Assembly: GCF_034048115.1 (NCBI RefSeq)
Contig: NZ_CP139145.1
Span: 1,674,001-1,738,000 of the forward strand
Direction of reading: 5' to 3'
Source of the DNA: Pseudarthrobacter sp. IC2-21
Lineage (GTDB): Bacteria; Actinomycetota; Actinomycetes; Actinomycetales; Micrococcaceae
Length of the DNA: 64,000 nucleotides
The position numbers and the translations under genes are program-made. Position 1 is the stretch's first letter; each line of letters opens with the position of its first letter. The notes below the pieces were generated by a model. The model had not been told where the DNA came from. It made no database searches and saw nothing but the letters and a program-made list of their open reading frames with translations. This document shows, one piece after another, positions 50,238 through 60,100 of this stretch.

Positions 50238-50459
50238 TCAGTCGACGGCTACGGGAGCCTTCTCGTGAAGCCTGCCGGTCTCATCGTGCCAGTCAGAGCT
50301 CAGCGGCCTGAGTGTTGCCTCGACTGCACGGGCATGGTGGCCGCAGAAAAGCAGCTCACCGCCGGAGGTCTCAAGTACAACGCGGACATATGCCTGAGCC
50401 CCGCAACGATCGCACCGGTCCAGTGCGTTGAGTGTGCGGTCTGCCACTGCTGTTGTCAT
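50238..50459 (-). CDS. Small zinc-ribbon-like protein (DUF7455)
   Basis: A 73-residue protein with a CDRCGAQAYVRV knuckle and a second Cys/His pair in LLFCGHHARA, so probably a single zinc-binding site. It matches the small actinobacterial family DUF7455, which is regularly encoded next to the primary sigma factor. A strong AAGGAGG site lies 6 nt before the ATG. The function is unknown. It converges on rpoD. Confidence 0.9.
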   Translation of the reverse strand: MTTAVADRTLNALDRCDRCGAQAYVRVVLETSGGELLFCGHHARAVEATLRPLSSDWHDETGRLHEKAPVAVD

Positions 50460-50717
50460 ATCGGCCTCCTTAGTAGATCTGTATGTCTATATAACCAGCA
50501 TTCGTATCAATACCATCGCAAGGACGGGTCAAGTTCGCTGACCGCGTAGCCACAAGAGTGTCTCAAGCTTCGGATCATGGTCACGAAGGCGTCACGAGTG
50601 GCGGCGGCCACAGCCCCCGGCCAGGTGTGGCAGCGGGCCGCTCCCGCTCCCGCAGACTAGGCTTGAACGAGCGTCCGCAGCGCCAGCTGTTTCCGTTACT
50701 GAAGGAGTTCACCACCC

Positions 50718-52826
50718 GTGGCACCAAGTTCTGACTACACCGCCCGGCACCTATCCGTCCTGGAGGGCTTGGAGGCCGTCCGCAAACGCCCCGGCATGTA
50801 CATCGGCTCCACCGACTCGCGCGGACTGATGCACTGCCTGTGGGAGATCATTGACAACTCCGTGGACGAAGCGCTGGCGGGCTTCGGACATGACATCAAG
50901 ATCATCCTGCACTCGGATAACTCCGTGGAAATCCACGACGACGGCCGTGGCATCCCCATTGATGTGGAACCCAAAACAGGGCTCACCGGCGTCGAAGTGG
51001 TCTTCACCAAGCTGCATGCCGGCGGGAAGTTCGGCGGCGGCTCCTACACCGCCTCCGGCGGCCTGCACGGCGTGGGCGCCTCCGTGGTCAACGCACTGTC
51101 CGCCAGGCTGGACGTGGAGGTGGACCGCGGCTCCAAAACATACAAGATGTCGTTCCGCCGCGGAGAGCCGGGCCGTTTCAAGGACACCGGCAGCAAGCCC
51201 GATCCGGCCGCGACGTTCGAACCGTTTGTTAAGGACTCCGTCCTTGACGTCATCGGCAAGGCGAAGCGCGGAGTGACCGGGACACGGATCCGCTACTGGG
51301 CCGACCGGCAGATCTTCACTCCGGACGCGAAGTTCTCGTACGACGAACTGGCCGCCAGGGCCCGGCAGACATCCTTCCTGGTGCCGGGGCTCAAGCTCAC
51401 CGTCCGCGATGAACGCCGGCTGGCCGGAACCCCGGGTGAAGCCGGCCCCCACGAGGAGGTCTTCCACCATGACGGCGGCATCTCCGAGTTTGTTGACTTC
51501 CTCGCCGCCGATCCCGCCGTCACCGATGTCTGGCGCCTGCACGGCTCGGGCAAGTTCAAGGAAACGGTGCCGGTGCTGGATGAGCGCGGCCACAGCCAGC
51601 TGGCCGAGGTGGAACGCGACTGCGAAGTGGACGTGGCACTGCGCTGGGGCATCGGCTACGACAGTACCGTCCGCAGCTTTGTGAACATCATTTCCACGCC
51701 CAAGGGCGGAACCCACCAGGCCGGCTTTGAGCAGGCCCTCGTCAAGACGTTCCGGAAGGCCGTGGAAACCAATGCCCGCAAGCTCAAGGCGGGCAACGAC
51801 AAGATCGAAAAGGACGACATTTTCGCCGGGCTGACCGCTGTCCTGACGGTCCGGCTGGCCGAGCCGCAATTCGAGGGACAGACCAAGGAAATCCTCGGCA
51901 CCTCGGCGGTCCGGGCCATCGTGGCGAAGGTCGTGGAGCATGAGATCAACGCCAAGCTGAACTCGGCCAACCGCAACGACAAGGCCCAGTCCGCGCTGCT
52001 GCTCGAAAAAATCGTCAGTGAGATGAAGTCCCGTATTTCCGCGCGCGTGCACAAGGAAACACAACGGCGCAAGAATGCGCTGGAAACTTCGTCCATGCCC
52101 ACCAAGCTCGCCGACTGCCGGACGGACGACGTCGTGCGTTCCGAGCTGTTCATCGTCGAGGGTGACTCCGCCCTGGGAACGGCGAAGCTGGCACGGTCCT
52201 CGGACTTCCAGGCGCTGCTTCCCATCCGCGGCAAGATCCTGAACGTCCAGAAGGCGTCGGTGGGGGACATGCTCTCCAACGCTGAATGCGCCGCCCTCAT
52301 CCAGGTGGTGGGCGCCGGCTCCGGCCGCAGCTTCGATATCAGCGCGGCCAGGTACGGCAAGGTCATCCTGATGACCGACGCCGACGTTGACGGGGCCCAC
52401 ATCCGGACGCTGCTGCTGACGCTGTTCTTCCGCTACATGCGGCCCATGATCGACGAGGGGCGCGTTTTCGCCGCCGTTCCGCCGCTGCACCGGGTCGAAG
52501 TGATCAACGCCGGCCAGAAGGCCAACGAGATGATCTATACCTACTCCGAAGCGGAACTGCACGTGCTGCTGGCCCGGCTGGCGAAGGAAGGCAAGCGCTA
52601 CAAGGAGCCGATCCAGCGCTATAAGGGTCTGGGCGAGATGGATGCCGAACAGCTGGCTGAAACCACCATGGATCCCCGGCACCGGACGCTGCGCAAGGTG
52701 GGGATCGAGAACGCCAAGCAGGCAGAGGACACCTTCGATTTGCTGATGGGCTCGGACGTGGCGCCGCGGAAGGACTTTATTATTGCCGGCGCCTCCAGCC
52801 TGGACCGGGAGCGGATCGACGCCTGA
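50718..52826 (+). CDS. parE: Type IIA topoisomerase subunit B (ParE/GyrB family)
   Basis: The ATPase subunit of the second type II topoisomerase (topoisomerase IV-like), which decatenates chromosomes. The 702-residue protein has the GHKL ATPase motifs DNSVDEALAG, DDGRGIPI and ASGGLHGVGASVVNALS, and the TOPRIM domain with EGDSALG and DADVDGAHIRTLLLTLFF. The start is GTG with GAAGGAG upstream. The A subunit is encoded 9.5 kb away on the opposite strand, so parE and parC converge. Whether it is ParE or a second GyrB is judged from that pairing. Confidence 0.93.
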   Translation: MAPSSDYTARHLSVLEGLEAVRKRPGMYIGSTDSRGLMHCLWEIIDNSVDEALAGFGHDIKIILHSDNSVEIHDDGRGIPIDVEPKTGLTGVEVVFTKLHAGGKFGGGSYTASGGLHGVGASVVNALSARLDVEVDRGSKTYKMSFRRGEPGRFKDTGSKPDPAATFEPFVKDSVLDVIGKAKRGVTGTRIRYWADRQIFTPDAKFSYDELAARARQTSFLVPGLKLTVRDERRLAGTPGEAGPHEEVFHHDGGISEFVDFLAADPAVTDVWRLHGSGKFKETVPVLDERGHSQLAEVERDCEVDVALRWGIGYDSTVRSFVNIISTPKGGTHQAGFEQALVKTFRKAVETNARKLKAGNDKIEKDDIFAGLTAVLTVRLAEPQFEGQTKEILGTSAVRAIVAKVVEHEINAKLNSANRNDKAQSALLLEKIVSEMKSRISARVHKETQRRKNALETSSMPTKLADCRTDDVVRSELFIVEGDSALGTAKLARSSDFQALLPIRGKILNVQKASVGDMLSNAECAALIQVVGAGSGRSFDISAARYGKVILMTDADVDGAHIRTLLLTLFFRYMRPMIDEGRVFAAVPPLHRVEVINAGQKANEMIYTYSEAELHVLLARLAKEGKRYKEPIQRYKGLGEMDAEQLAETTMDPRHRTLRKVGIENAKQAEDTFDLLMGSDVAPRKDFIIAGASSLDRERIDA

Positions 52827-52844
52827 TAATCGGGCCGGCGTCCC

Positions 52845-53831
52845 TTAGCCCAGCAGGCCGGGCACGATCAGCAGCGCCGTGGGCAGGGCAAGCAGGAGGG
52901 TGCAGCCGGCCAGCACCGTGCCGCGGACCGCGGTGGGCAGTTCCGGCCGGGGCGAGAGCAGCCGGCTGACGCGCGAAGCCGTGGTGCGGGCGGCGTCGGA
53001 GCCGGTCACGCCCGCAGCGGCCTCCAGCCCGTCGAGGGCCAGGCCGGCCTGAGCGGCGGGCCGGAAAGCCCGGGCGCCGGCCGAGCCGCTGGCGACTATG
53101 GCGATTGCCTTGATGAGGGTTGACCGGCTTTCCGTCTTCAGGGCAACATCGTCAGCCAGCATCTCGATGAGGGAGTTCACGGACTCCTGGGCCAGCCTGG
53201 TGGTGGGAAGCCAGGGGAGGGCCTGGCGCCACGCGGCGAACGCCCAGAGGAGCAGGTGGTGGCGCTGGTTGAGGTGGGCGTTCTCATGGCTCAGGACTGC
53301 CCGCAGTTCGTCCGGTTCAAGGGCGGCCATCAGGCCGTCGGAGAGCACAGTGACCGAGCGGGCCCCGCCGGGCAGGCAGTAGGCCACGGGGGAGTCGTGG
53401 CTGATGACCACCGTTCCTGCCCTTTCAGCGGACGGCGAAGCCAGGAGGTCAAGCAGTTCACGGTGGCGCCGGCGCTGCCGCCGGATCTTGTAGTACGTGA
53501 GCAGCAGCGTAAAGACCAGGTGCGCCGTGAGCAGCGCGGCGGCGGAGAGGGCAAAAAGGTGCCAGAAGCCCAGTGCGGTGGTGGGCGCGTTAAAGAACAC
53601 CATGCCCGCGAGGGCCCGCAGGCCCGCGATCAGGTTTTCGCCCACCGGTTCCAGGCCGTAGACCAGCATGGCGCCGATCATCGAAAGCCCGCCGGCGAGG
53701 GCGATCGCCTGCCAGAGGAGCATGGCGGTAAACGGCGAGCGGGCCGGCCACTGGGCACGCGAAAGAAAGATAGGCACCGGCCACGCCAGGACTATCGCCA
53801 GGACCGCCAGCAGGTATGAGGTCCAGAACAT
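52845..53831 (-). CDS. M56 family (BlaR1-like) membrane metallopeptidase
   Basis: The 328-residue protein starting MFWTSYLLAVLAIVLAW has four hydrophobic segments: three in the first 120 residues, and a fourth at the C-terminal end (TVLAGCTLLLALPTALLIVPG). The zinc motif HENAH is in LRAVLSHENAHLNQRHH, and EMLADD supplies the third ligand. BlaR1/MecR1 proteases of this family cut the partner BlaI/MecI repressor. There is no C-terminal penicillin-binding sensor domain, so it is not a classic beta-lactam sensor. It lies 7 bp downstream of the BlaI-type gene, so they form one operon. Confidence 0.92.
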   Translation of the reverse strand: MFWTSYLLAVLAIVLAWPVPIFLSRAQWPARSPFTAMLLWQAIALAGGLSMIGAMLVYGLEPVGENLIAGLRALAGMVFFNAPTTALGFWHLFALSAAALLTAHLVFTLLLTYYKIRRQRRRHRELLDLLASPSAERAGTVVISHDSPVAYCLPGGARSVTVLSDGLMAALEPDELRAVLSHENAHLNQRHHLLLWAFAAWRQALPWLPTTRLAQESVNSLIEMLADDVALKTESRSTLIKAIAIVASGSAGARAFRPAAQAGLALDGLEAAAGVTGSDAARTTASRVSRLLSPRPELPTAVRGTVLAGCTLLLALPTALLIVPGLLG

Positions 53832-53838
53832 GGGCCCG

Positions 53839-54225
53839 CTAGACGTGGCCGAGCAGTTTGCGCAGCGTTTCGGCTTCACTTTCGGTTACGGAACCGATGA
53901 ACTGCGCCAGTACGGCTTCCCGGTCAGGCGCGGAGCCCAGCACCTCATGCATCAGTTCCGCGGTGTGTTCCTCCCGGCTTGAAACCGCCTGGTAGCGGTG
54001 CGGCCTGGTGCCGCGTTCCCGTTCCACAAGGCCTTTCTTTTCCAACCGTGAGAGGACAGTCAGGACCGTTGTGACGGCAAGTTCCTTGCCGGCATGCCCG
54101 GCTGCGTCCCCTTCCGCCTCCGTGGTGGTTGCCAGTCTGTCACGCAGGGTATTTGCGGTGGCTGCTTCGTGGCCCGCCCAGAGCAGGTCCATCACTGCCC
54201 GTTCCAGTTCCCCAAGACTTGCCAT
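53839..54225 (-). CDS. BlaI/MecI/CopY family transcriptional repressor
   Basis: The 128-residue form starting MASLGELERAVMDLLW has the winged-helix pattern of this family: the N-terminal helix, TVLTVLSRLEKKGLVERERGTRPHRYQAV (recognition helix and wing), and a C-terminal dimerisation part with the protease-sensitive AELMHEVLG stretch. AAGGAT precedes the ATG. It is divergent from cydA, and the gap has three 17-bp dyads. With the adjacent M56 protease it resembles the M. tuberculosis Rv1846c-Rv1845c pair. Predicted to repress itself, the M56 gene and cydABDC. Confidence 0.93.
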   Translation of the reverse strand: MASLGELERAVMDLLWAGHEAATANTLRDRLATTTEAEGDAAGHAGKELAVTTVLTVLSRLEKKGLVERERGTRPHRYQAVSSREEHTAELMHEVLGSAPDREAVLAQFIGSVTESEAETLRKLLGHV

Positions 54226-54328
54226 TGCTACATCCTTCTTGTTCCCGCATCCGCCGGCTGAGCGCCGCGGTGCCTGCACATTGTTCGCTACAGATACACC
54301 ACTAAATTTACCTGTTTTTTGGCTGAGT

Positions 54329-54345
54329 TTCTACGTACCGTAGAA
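54329..54345. promoter_or_regulatory. BlaI-type operator-like dyad, copy 1
   Basis: TTCTACG-TAC-CGTAGAA, a perfect 7-3-7 inverted repeat, lies about 104 bp upstream of the BlaI-type gene and 143 bp upstream of cydA. TACNNNNNGTA-type cores fit the general form of BlaI/CopY operators. Confidence 0.75.
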
Positions 54346-54415
54346 CACAGCGTGGGCGGTCGCCTTGTTGGCGGTGCAGTGACGTGCAACTCTTGTTTTT
54401 ACAGTGCCTGCCGCA

Positions 54416-54443
54416 TTGTTCTACACTCTGTAGAAGTTACAGT
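54416..54443 (+). promoter_or_regulatory. Candidate cydA promoter
   Basis: TTGTTC (54416-54421) and TACAGT (54438-54443) are separated by 16 bp. Operator copy 2 lies between them and copy 3 starts at the last base of the -10. Binding at either site should block transcription. Confidence 0.5.
54419..54435. promoter_or_regulatory. BlaI-type operator-like dyad, copy 2
   Basis: TTCTACA-CTC-TGTAGAA, a perfect 7-3-7 inverted repeat, sits inside the candidate cydA promoter spacer. Its centre is 24 bp from copy 3. Confidence 0.78.
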
Positions 54444-54459
54444 TCTACGATTCGTAGAA
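54443..54459. promoter_or_regulatory. BlaI-type operator-like dyad, copy 3
   Basis: TTCTACG-ATT-CGTAGAA, a perfect 7-3-7 inverted repeat, begins at the predicted -10 and ends 28 bp before the cydA start. Confidence 0.78.
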
Positions 54460-54487
54460 GTTGAACCCCGACCCCCGAGGGACTGCT

Positions 54488-56083
54488 GTGGAAGCTCTGG
54501 AAATCGCACGCTGGCAATTCGGCATCACCACCGTTTACCACTTCATGATGGTGCCCCTGACTATCGGCCTGGGCCTGGTGGTCGCAGTCATGCAGACCAT
54601 CTGGTACCGGACCGGCAAGGCCGAATACCTGAGGATGACCAAGTTCTGGGGCAAGCTCTTCCTGATCAACTTCATCATGGGGGTTGCCACCGGCATCGTC
54701 CAGGAGTTCCAGTTCGGCATGGCCTGGAGCGAATACAGCCGGTTCGTCGGCGACATCTTCGGCGCACCGCTCGCACTGGAGTCCCTGCTGGCGTTCTTCG
54801 TTGAGTCCACGTTCCTGGGCCTGTGGATCTTCGGCTGGAAACAGCTGAAGCCGGCCATCCACCTCGCCTGCCTGTGGATCGCCGTGGTGGGATCGGTCTT
54901 TTCCGCCTACTTCATCATTGTGGCCAACAGCTGGATGCAGCACCCCGTCGGCGCGGAAATCATCAACGGCCGGCCGGTCATGACCGACGCGTGGGCCGTG
55001 TTCACGAACAACACCGCGCTGGTCGCCTTCCCGCACACCCTGATGGGAGCGCTGGCCGTGGCCGGCGGGTTCCTGCTGGGCATCGCCTGGTACCACCTCT
55101 GGCGCCGGCGCAAGGACGGCATCGACACCATCGGCCCTGACGGCAAGGTCATTCCCGGCGAAGCACCGATCGCCGGCCGCGACAGGACCGACTACAACGT
55201 CTGGATCCGCTCCCTCCGGATCGGCGCCGTCGTCGCCATGATCTCGTTCGCCGGCACCGCCCTCACCGGCGACCTGCAGGGCAAGCTGATGTTTGAGCAG
55301 CAGCCCATGAAGATGGCCGCTGCCGAAGCCGCCTGCCACGACGGCACCGGCTTTTCGGTCCTCAGCGTCGGCAACCTCGGCTCCAAGAACTGCGACGACA
55401 TCACGGCAGTGATCGAAGTGCCGGGCATCCTGTCCTTCCTTGCCAAGGGCGACTTCACCACTGAGGTCAAGGGCGTCAACAGCCTCCTGGACCAGTACAA
55501 GGCCGACTACGGCACCCACCTGCCGGACAACCCGATCTACGGTGAACGGGCCGGCGCCGAAATCCAGTACGTCCCCGTCATGGAAGTCACGTACTGGGGC
55601 TTCCGGATGATGATCGGCTTCGGCGGACTGGCGGCGATGGCAGCTCTCGTGGCCCTCTGGCTGACCAGGAAGGGAACCGTCCCCGCGTCGCCCTGGCTGA
55701 TGCGTCTGGCGGTGTTGGGCATCCTGGCCCCCTTCGGTGCCAACGCCGCCGGCTGGATCTTCACCGAAATGGGCCGTCAACCGTTCGTGGTTGCGCCCAA
55801 CCCGGACCTGAACGGCATTGACCAGGTGTTTATGTTTACGGCAGCCGCCGTTTCGCCCGGCGTGTCCGCCGGCGAACTGCTGACCTCGCTCATCGTCCTG
55901 GCCGCGGTCTACGGCGCCCTGCTCGTGGTGGAGGTCAAACTCCTGGTCAAGTACATCCGCGGCGGCGTGGTCTCTGCCATGCCGGAACTGGTGCAGGCGC
56001 CGGCGGACGAGAACGAGGACGGCACCCCGGGCCCCGGCGGCACCGCCAAACCCGCCGATGACGTCCTGGCATTCGCCTACTAA
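54488..56083 (+). CDS. cydA: Cytochrome bd ubiquinol/menaquinol oxidase subunit I (CydA)
   Basis: CydA carries the three hemes of the bd-type terminal oxidase in the cell membrane. The 531-residue form begins with GTG (VEALEIARWQFGITTVYHF), with GAGGGA upstream. A longer frame from TTG at 54461 would add nine residues starting beside operator copy 3 and has no support. His18 is the expected heme b595 ligand. The protein has the segments KFWGKLFLINFIMGVATGIVQEFQFGMAW and MGRQPFVVAPN. A Q-loop region lies at about 235-360. cydB and cydDC follow. Confidence 0.97.
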   Translation: MEALEIARWQFGITTVYHFMMVPLTIGLGLVVAVMQTIWYRTGKAEYLRMTKFWGKLFLINFIMGVATGIVQEFQFGMAWSEYSRFVGDIFGAPLALESLLAFFVESTFLGLWIFGWKQLKPAIHLACLWIAVVGSVFSAYFIIVANSWMQHPVGAEIINGRPVMTDAWAVFTNNTALVAFPHTLMGALAVAGGFLLGIAWYHLWRRRKDGIDTIGPDGKVIPGEAPIAGRDRTDYNVWIRSLRIGAVVAMISFAGTALTGDLQGKLMFEQQPMKMAAAEAACHDGTGFSVLSVGNLGSKNCDDITAVIEVPGILSFLAKGDFTTEVKGVNSLLDQYKADYGTHLPDNPIYGERAGAEIQYVPVMEVTYWGFRMMIGFGGLAAMAALVALWLTRKGTVPASPWLMRLAVLGILAPFGANAAGWIFTEMGRQPFVVAPNPDLNGIDQVFMFTAAAVSPGVSAGELLTSLIVLAAVYGALLVVEVKLLVKYIRGGVVSAMPELVQAPADENEDGTPGPGGTAKPADDVLAFAY

Positions 56084-56104
56084 GCAGAGCAGAGGATATT
56101 CGAC

Positions 56105-57154
56105 ATGGAACTGCTGCCCACCATCTGGTTCGTCATCATTGCGGTGCTCTGGACCGGTTACCTTTTCCTTGAAGGCTTCGATCTCGGCGTCGGAATGCTG
56201 ATGAAGCTGTTCGCACGGAACAACACTGAACGCAGGGTGCTGCTGAACACGGTCGGCCCGGTCTGGGACGGCAACGAGGTCTGGCTGATCACGGCCGGCG
56301 CGGCCACTTTCGCGGCGTTCCCGCTCTGGTACGCCTCGCTCTTCTCCGCGCTCTACCTCCCCCTCCTGGTGGTCCTCGTGGCACTGATCTTCCGCGCCGT
56401 GGCTTTCGAGTACCGGGGCAAGGTGGACGATGACAGCTGGCGGGCACGCTGGGACTGGGCCATCGCCCTGGGCTCCTTCTTCGCCGCCTTCGGCGTCGGC
56501 GCGGCGCTGGCACTGACCACCACGGGCCTGCCGCTGAACGCAAACGGCGACCGTGAAGGCGGAGCGATGGCGTGGTTCAGTGGCTACGCCGTCCTGGGCG
56601 GACTGGCCGTGGTGGGGTTCTCCCTGCTCCATGCCCTGGCCTTCCTCGCCTTGAAGACCGACGGCGACATTCGGCACCGGGCCCGTGCCTGGTTTGTCCG
56701 GCTGCTGCCCGTCCTGCTGCTTCCCCTGGCCGCCTGGGCGCTGGTCATCCAGTTCCTGGCGGGCGAGCTGTGGACCTGGGCCGCCGTGGTCCTGGCAGTC
56801 GTGGCAGCTGTCGTGGCGTGGTTCCAGGCCCGGCGCGGAGCCGAGGGCCACGCGTTCATGGCCATGGGAACCTTCCTGCTCCTGGGCAGTGCCTCGATCT
56901 TTGGCGCCGTGTTCCCCGTGGTGCTGCCCTCCACCCTGGACCCGGCGTTTGACCTGACCATTGCCAACGCGTCCTCCTCCGATTACACCCTCGGCCTCAT
57001 GAGCGTGGTGGCGGCGGTGGGCCTTCCGCTGGTGATCGTGTACCAGGCCTGGACGTACTGGGTGTTCCGCCGCCGCGTCAGCGCGGCGCACATCCCGGAG
57101 GCCCACAGTTTCCTGCCGGCAGTGGCCGTCAGGGCATTCACCACGAAGGGCTGA
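56105..57154 (+). CDS. cydB: Cytochrome bd oxidase subunit II (CydB)
   Basis: The 349-residue membrane subunit that pairs with CydA. It opens MELLPTIWFVIIAVLWTGYLFLEGFDLGVGML, the family signature with the conserved acidic residues, and continues VGPVWDGNEVWLITAGAATFAAFP. Eight to nine membrane segments are expected from the hydrophobic pattern. It begins 21 bp after cydA and ends 6 bp before cydDC, so the genes form one operon. Confidence 0.97.
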   Translation: MELLPTIWFVIIAVLWTGYLFLEGFDLGVGMLMKLFARNNTERRVLLNTVGPVWDGNEVWLITAGAATFAAFPLWYASLFSALYLPLLVVLVALIFRAVAFEYRGKVDDDSWRARWDWAIALGSFFAAFGVGAALALTTTGLPLNANGDREGGAMAWFSGYAVLGGLAVVGFSLLHALAFLALKTDGDIRHRARAWFVRLLPVLLLPLAAWALVIQFLAGELWTWAAVVLAVVAAVVAWFQARRGAEGHAFMAMGTFLLLGSASIFGAVFPVVLPSTLDPAFDLTIANASSSDYTLGLMSVVAAVGLPLVIVYQAWTYWVFRRRVSAAHIPEAHSFLPAVAVRAFTTKG

Positions 57155-57160
57155 CCCGGC

Positions 57161-60100
57161 GTGCGCCCGGACTTTCCAGCCGGACCGGCCACCCGCTCCG
57201 CCGTCTACTGGCTTGGCCTGCTGGCCGCGCTGAAGGCGCTCGCCCTGGTCCTCATGGGGCAGGCCGTGGCGGCCATGCTCGCCGGACTGGCCACCGGGAA
57301 CGATTCCTGGCCGGACCAGCTGCCCTGGGGCCTGGCAGGCGTGGTGCTTCGTTCAGTCACCGTGTGGGCACAGGGCATCGCCGCCCGCAGGGCCGCCCTG
57401 GGCATCAAGGAGGAACTGCGGCAGGAACTGCTGGCACGCGCCCTTCGGAACGGTGCACGCAGCACCGGGCCGGGCGACGGCGGCCTCGCCGTGCTGGCGA
57501 CCCGCGGCCTGGATGCACTGGACAGCTACTACACCCAGTTCCTGCCCGCGCTCGTGAACTGCGCCGCCATCCCGCTGCTGCTGGGGGTACGCATCCTCTT
57601 CGCGGACTGGGTCAGTGCCGTGGTAGTGGTCCTGACGGTTCCGCTGGTCCCGCTGTTTATGGTGCTGATCGGCCGGTACACGGAGGACCATGTCCGCGAG
57701 GCGCAGGAAACGCTCACCCGGCTCTCCGCCCACATGCTGGAGCTGGCCAAGGGGCTGCCCGTGCTGGTGGGCCTGGGCCGCGCCACGGCACAGCGCAAGG
57801 CCCTGGAGGAAATCTCCGAGGAATACCGGACCAAAACCATGGGGACCCTGCGGACCGCGTTCCTCTCCGCCCTGGCGCTCGAACTCATCGCCACCATTTC
57901 CGTGGCCGTGGTGGCCGTCTTCATCGGAGTCCGCCTGGTGCAGGGTGACATGGCCCTCGAGGCCGGCCTCCTGGCGCTCATCCTCGCGCCCGACTGCTAC
58001 CTGCCGCTGCGCGAACTGGGCACTGCGCACCACGCCAGTGACGATGGGAGGGCCGCGCTCGCCGCGACCCGGACCGTCACCGAAGCACCGGAGCCGCGGC
58101 CGCTGCCTGCCGGCGGCGCCACTGCCGGGAATGCCGAAATCCCCGCCCGCGTCGTCCTTCCAGTGAACGACGACGCCGCGCTGCCTTCCACAGCGGACTC
58201 ACGCGGCGTGTCGGTCACCGACCTCACGGTTACCTATGCGGGCAGGGCGGAAGCCGCCGTCGGCCCCCTCACCTTCACCGCCCCGCGGGGCCGGATCACC
58301 GCCCTCGACGGCCCCAGCGGTGCCGGCAAAAGCACCGTGCTGGGCGTGCTCGCCGGGACGGTGGGCGACGGCGCCGGAACCACGGTGTCGGGACAGCTTT
58401 CCGGCTTCGACCGGGACGCGGTGGCCTGGGTTCCGCAGCACCCGGTGATGGTGGCGGAGTCCGTCCTTGGGGAGGTCGCGCTCTACGTCAACGCCGGGAC
58501 TGCAGAAGAATCGGAAGGGATTGCCCGCGAGTGCCTCGCCGCGGCTGCCGCCGGCCACCTTGCCGGGAAGCATCCGGCCGAGCTGAGCCCGGGGGAGCTG
58601 CGGCGCGTTGCGCTGGCCCGCGGGCTGGCCCGCATCCGCGCCGGCGCCACCGTGCTGCTCCTTGATGAACCGACGGCCCACCTGGATGCCGCTTCATCGG
58701 GGCTGGTGCAGGACTCCATCCGTGCCCTCCGCGGCCAGGTCACCGTGATCCTGGTGGCCCACGACCAGCAGACCCGCGAACTGGCGGACCACCTGGTGCC
58801 TGTCTCTGCCCGCGGGGTCACGGAACCGTCCAGGGCCCCTGCCAGGCCGAACGCTGCAGTGGCTCCAGGAGGCCCGGCCGGCGCAGCAGCGGGCGGTGAC
58901 GCCCATCAGGTCCCTGCAACCCCAGGCCTGGGCGTTGCCCGCCCGGCGTCGGACGGACGGCCTGACCCAACCGACGGAGGGCCTCAGCCAACCAGCAGCC
59001 TGCTGGGCAGCCTGCTGGCGCCCGTGGCCGGCCGGTTCACGGGCGCAGCCGTGGTGGGGGCCCTGGCCGCCATCTTCGCTGTTGCTCTCTCCGGACTGTC
59101 CGGCTGGCTCATCATCAGGGCGAGCGAGCAGCCGCCCATCCTCTACTTGCTGACCGCCATCGTGGGCGTGCGGTTCTTCGGAATCGGGCGGGCCGTCCTG
59201 CGCTACGGGGAGCGGCTGCTGCTGCACGACGCCGTCTTTGCCGCCCTCACCCGGCTCCGTGGCCGGATTTGGGAATCGCTGAGCCGCAAGGCCCTGTCCC
59301 TGCGGCGGCTGCTGCAGGGCGGCAATGTCCTGGGCACGGTCATTGACGATGTCGATACCATCCGGGACCTGCTGCCGCGCGTTGTCCTGCCTCCCGTGAC
59401 CGCCCTTGCGGTTGGCGGTGCGGCGCTGCTGGCCACCACCCTGGTGGCCCCGGCGGCCCTGCCCGCCGTCGCCATCGCGGCCGTCCTGAGCCTGGCCGTG
59501 GCGCCCGCTGCTGCCCTCTGGGGCGACCGGCAGTCGGCCGCAGCGGAACAGCGCCTGCGCGCCGGGGTCCTGCGGCGCACGTCCGCGGCCCTGGACGCGC
59601 GGGCCGAACTGCACGCCAACGGCATCTCCGCGACGGTCCTGGCTGCACTCCGGTCCGAGGACCGCACAGCAACCAAAGCATCCCAGCGCTCCGCCTGGGC
59701 GGAAGGCCTGGGCCAGGCCGTCACCGTAGCCGCCTGCGGCATGGCGGCGCTGGCTGCCGCCGTGCTCACTGCACCGCAGGTGATTGCCGGCGCCATGGAA
59801 CCGGCCACCGCGGCGGTGATGGTGCTCCTGCAGCTTGCCTTGGTGGAGCCTTATGCAGCCATGACGACGGCGGTCCGCCAGTACCCTGCCCTGCGCCAGG
59901 TCATGCGCCGCGTGGCGGAGTCCGGCGTCCTGACCGCGACGGCGGACGAGGAAGCAGAAGGGGACGGGCTGTGCCACGTCCCACCCCGCTCCGGGGCTGT
60001 CCCCGGTGTGGAACTGACCAACCTTTCGGCAGCCTGGCCGGGCGGAGGCACAGTGTTCTCCGGGGTGTCGGCAACTGCCGGACCAGGCCGATGGCTGGCG

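Noticed and set aside
54437..57106. 889-codon minus-strand frame opposite cydA and cydB
   Set aside because: It covers two genes with clear membrane-protein motifs; the antisense product is His/Gly/Gln-rich and has no membrane or domain pattern.
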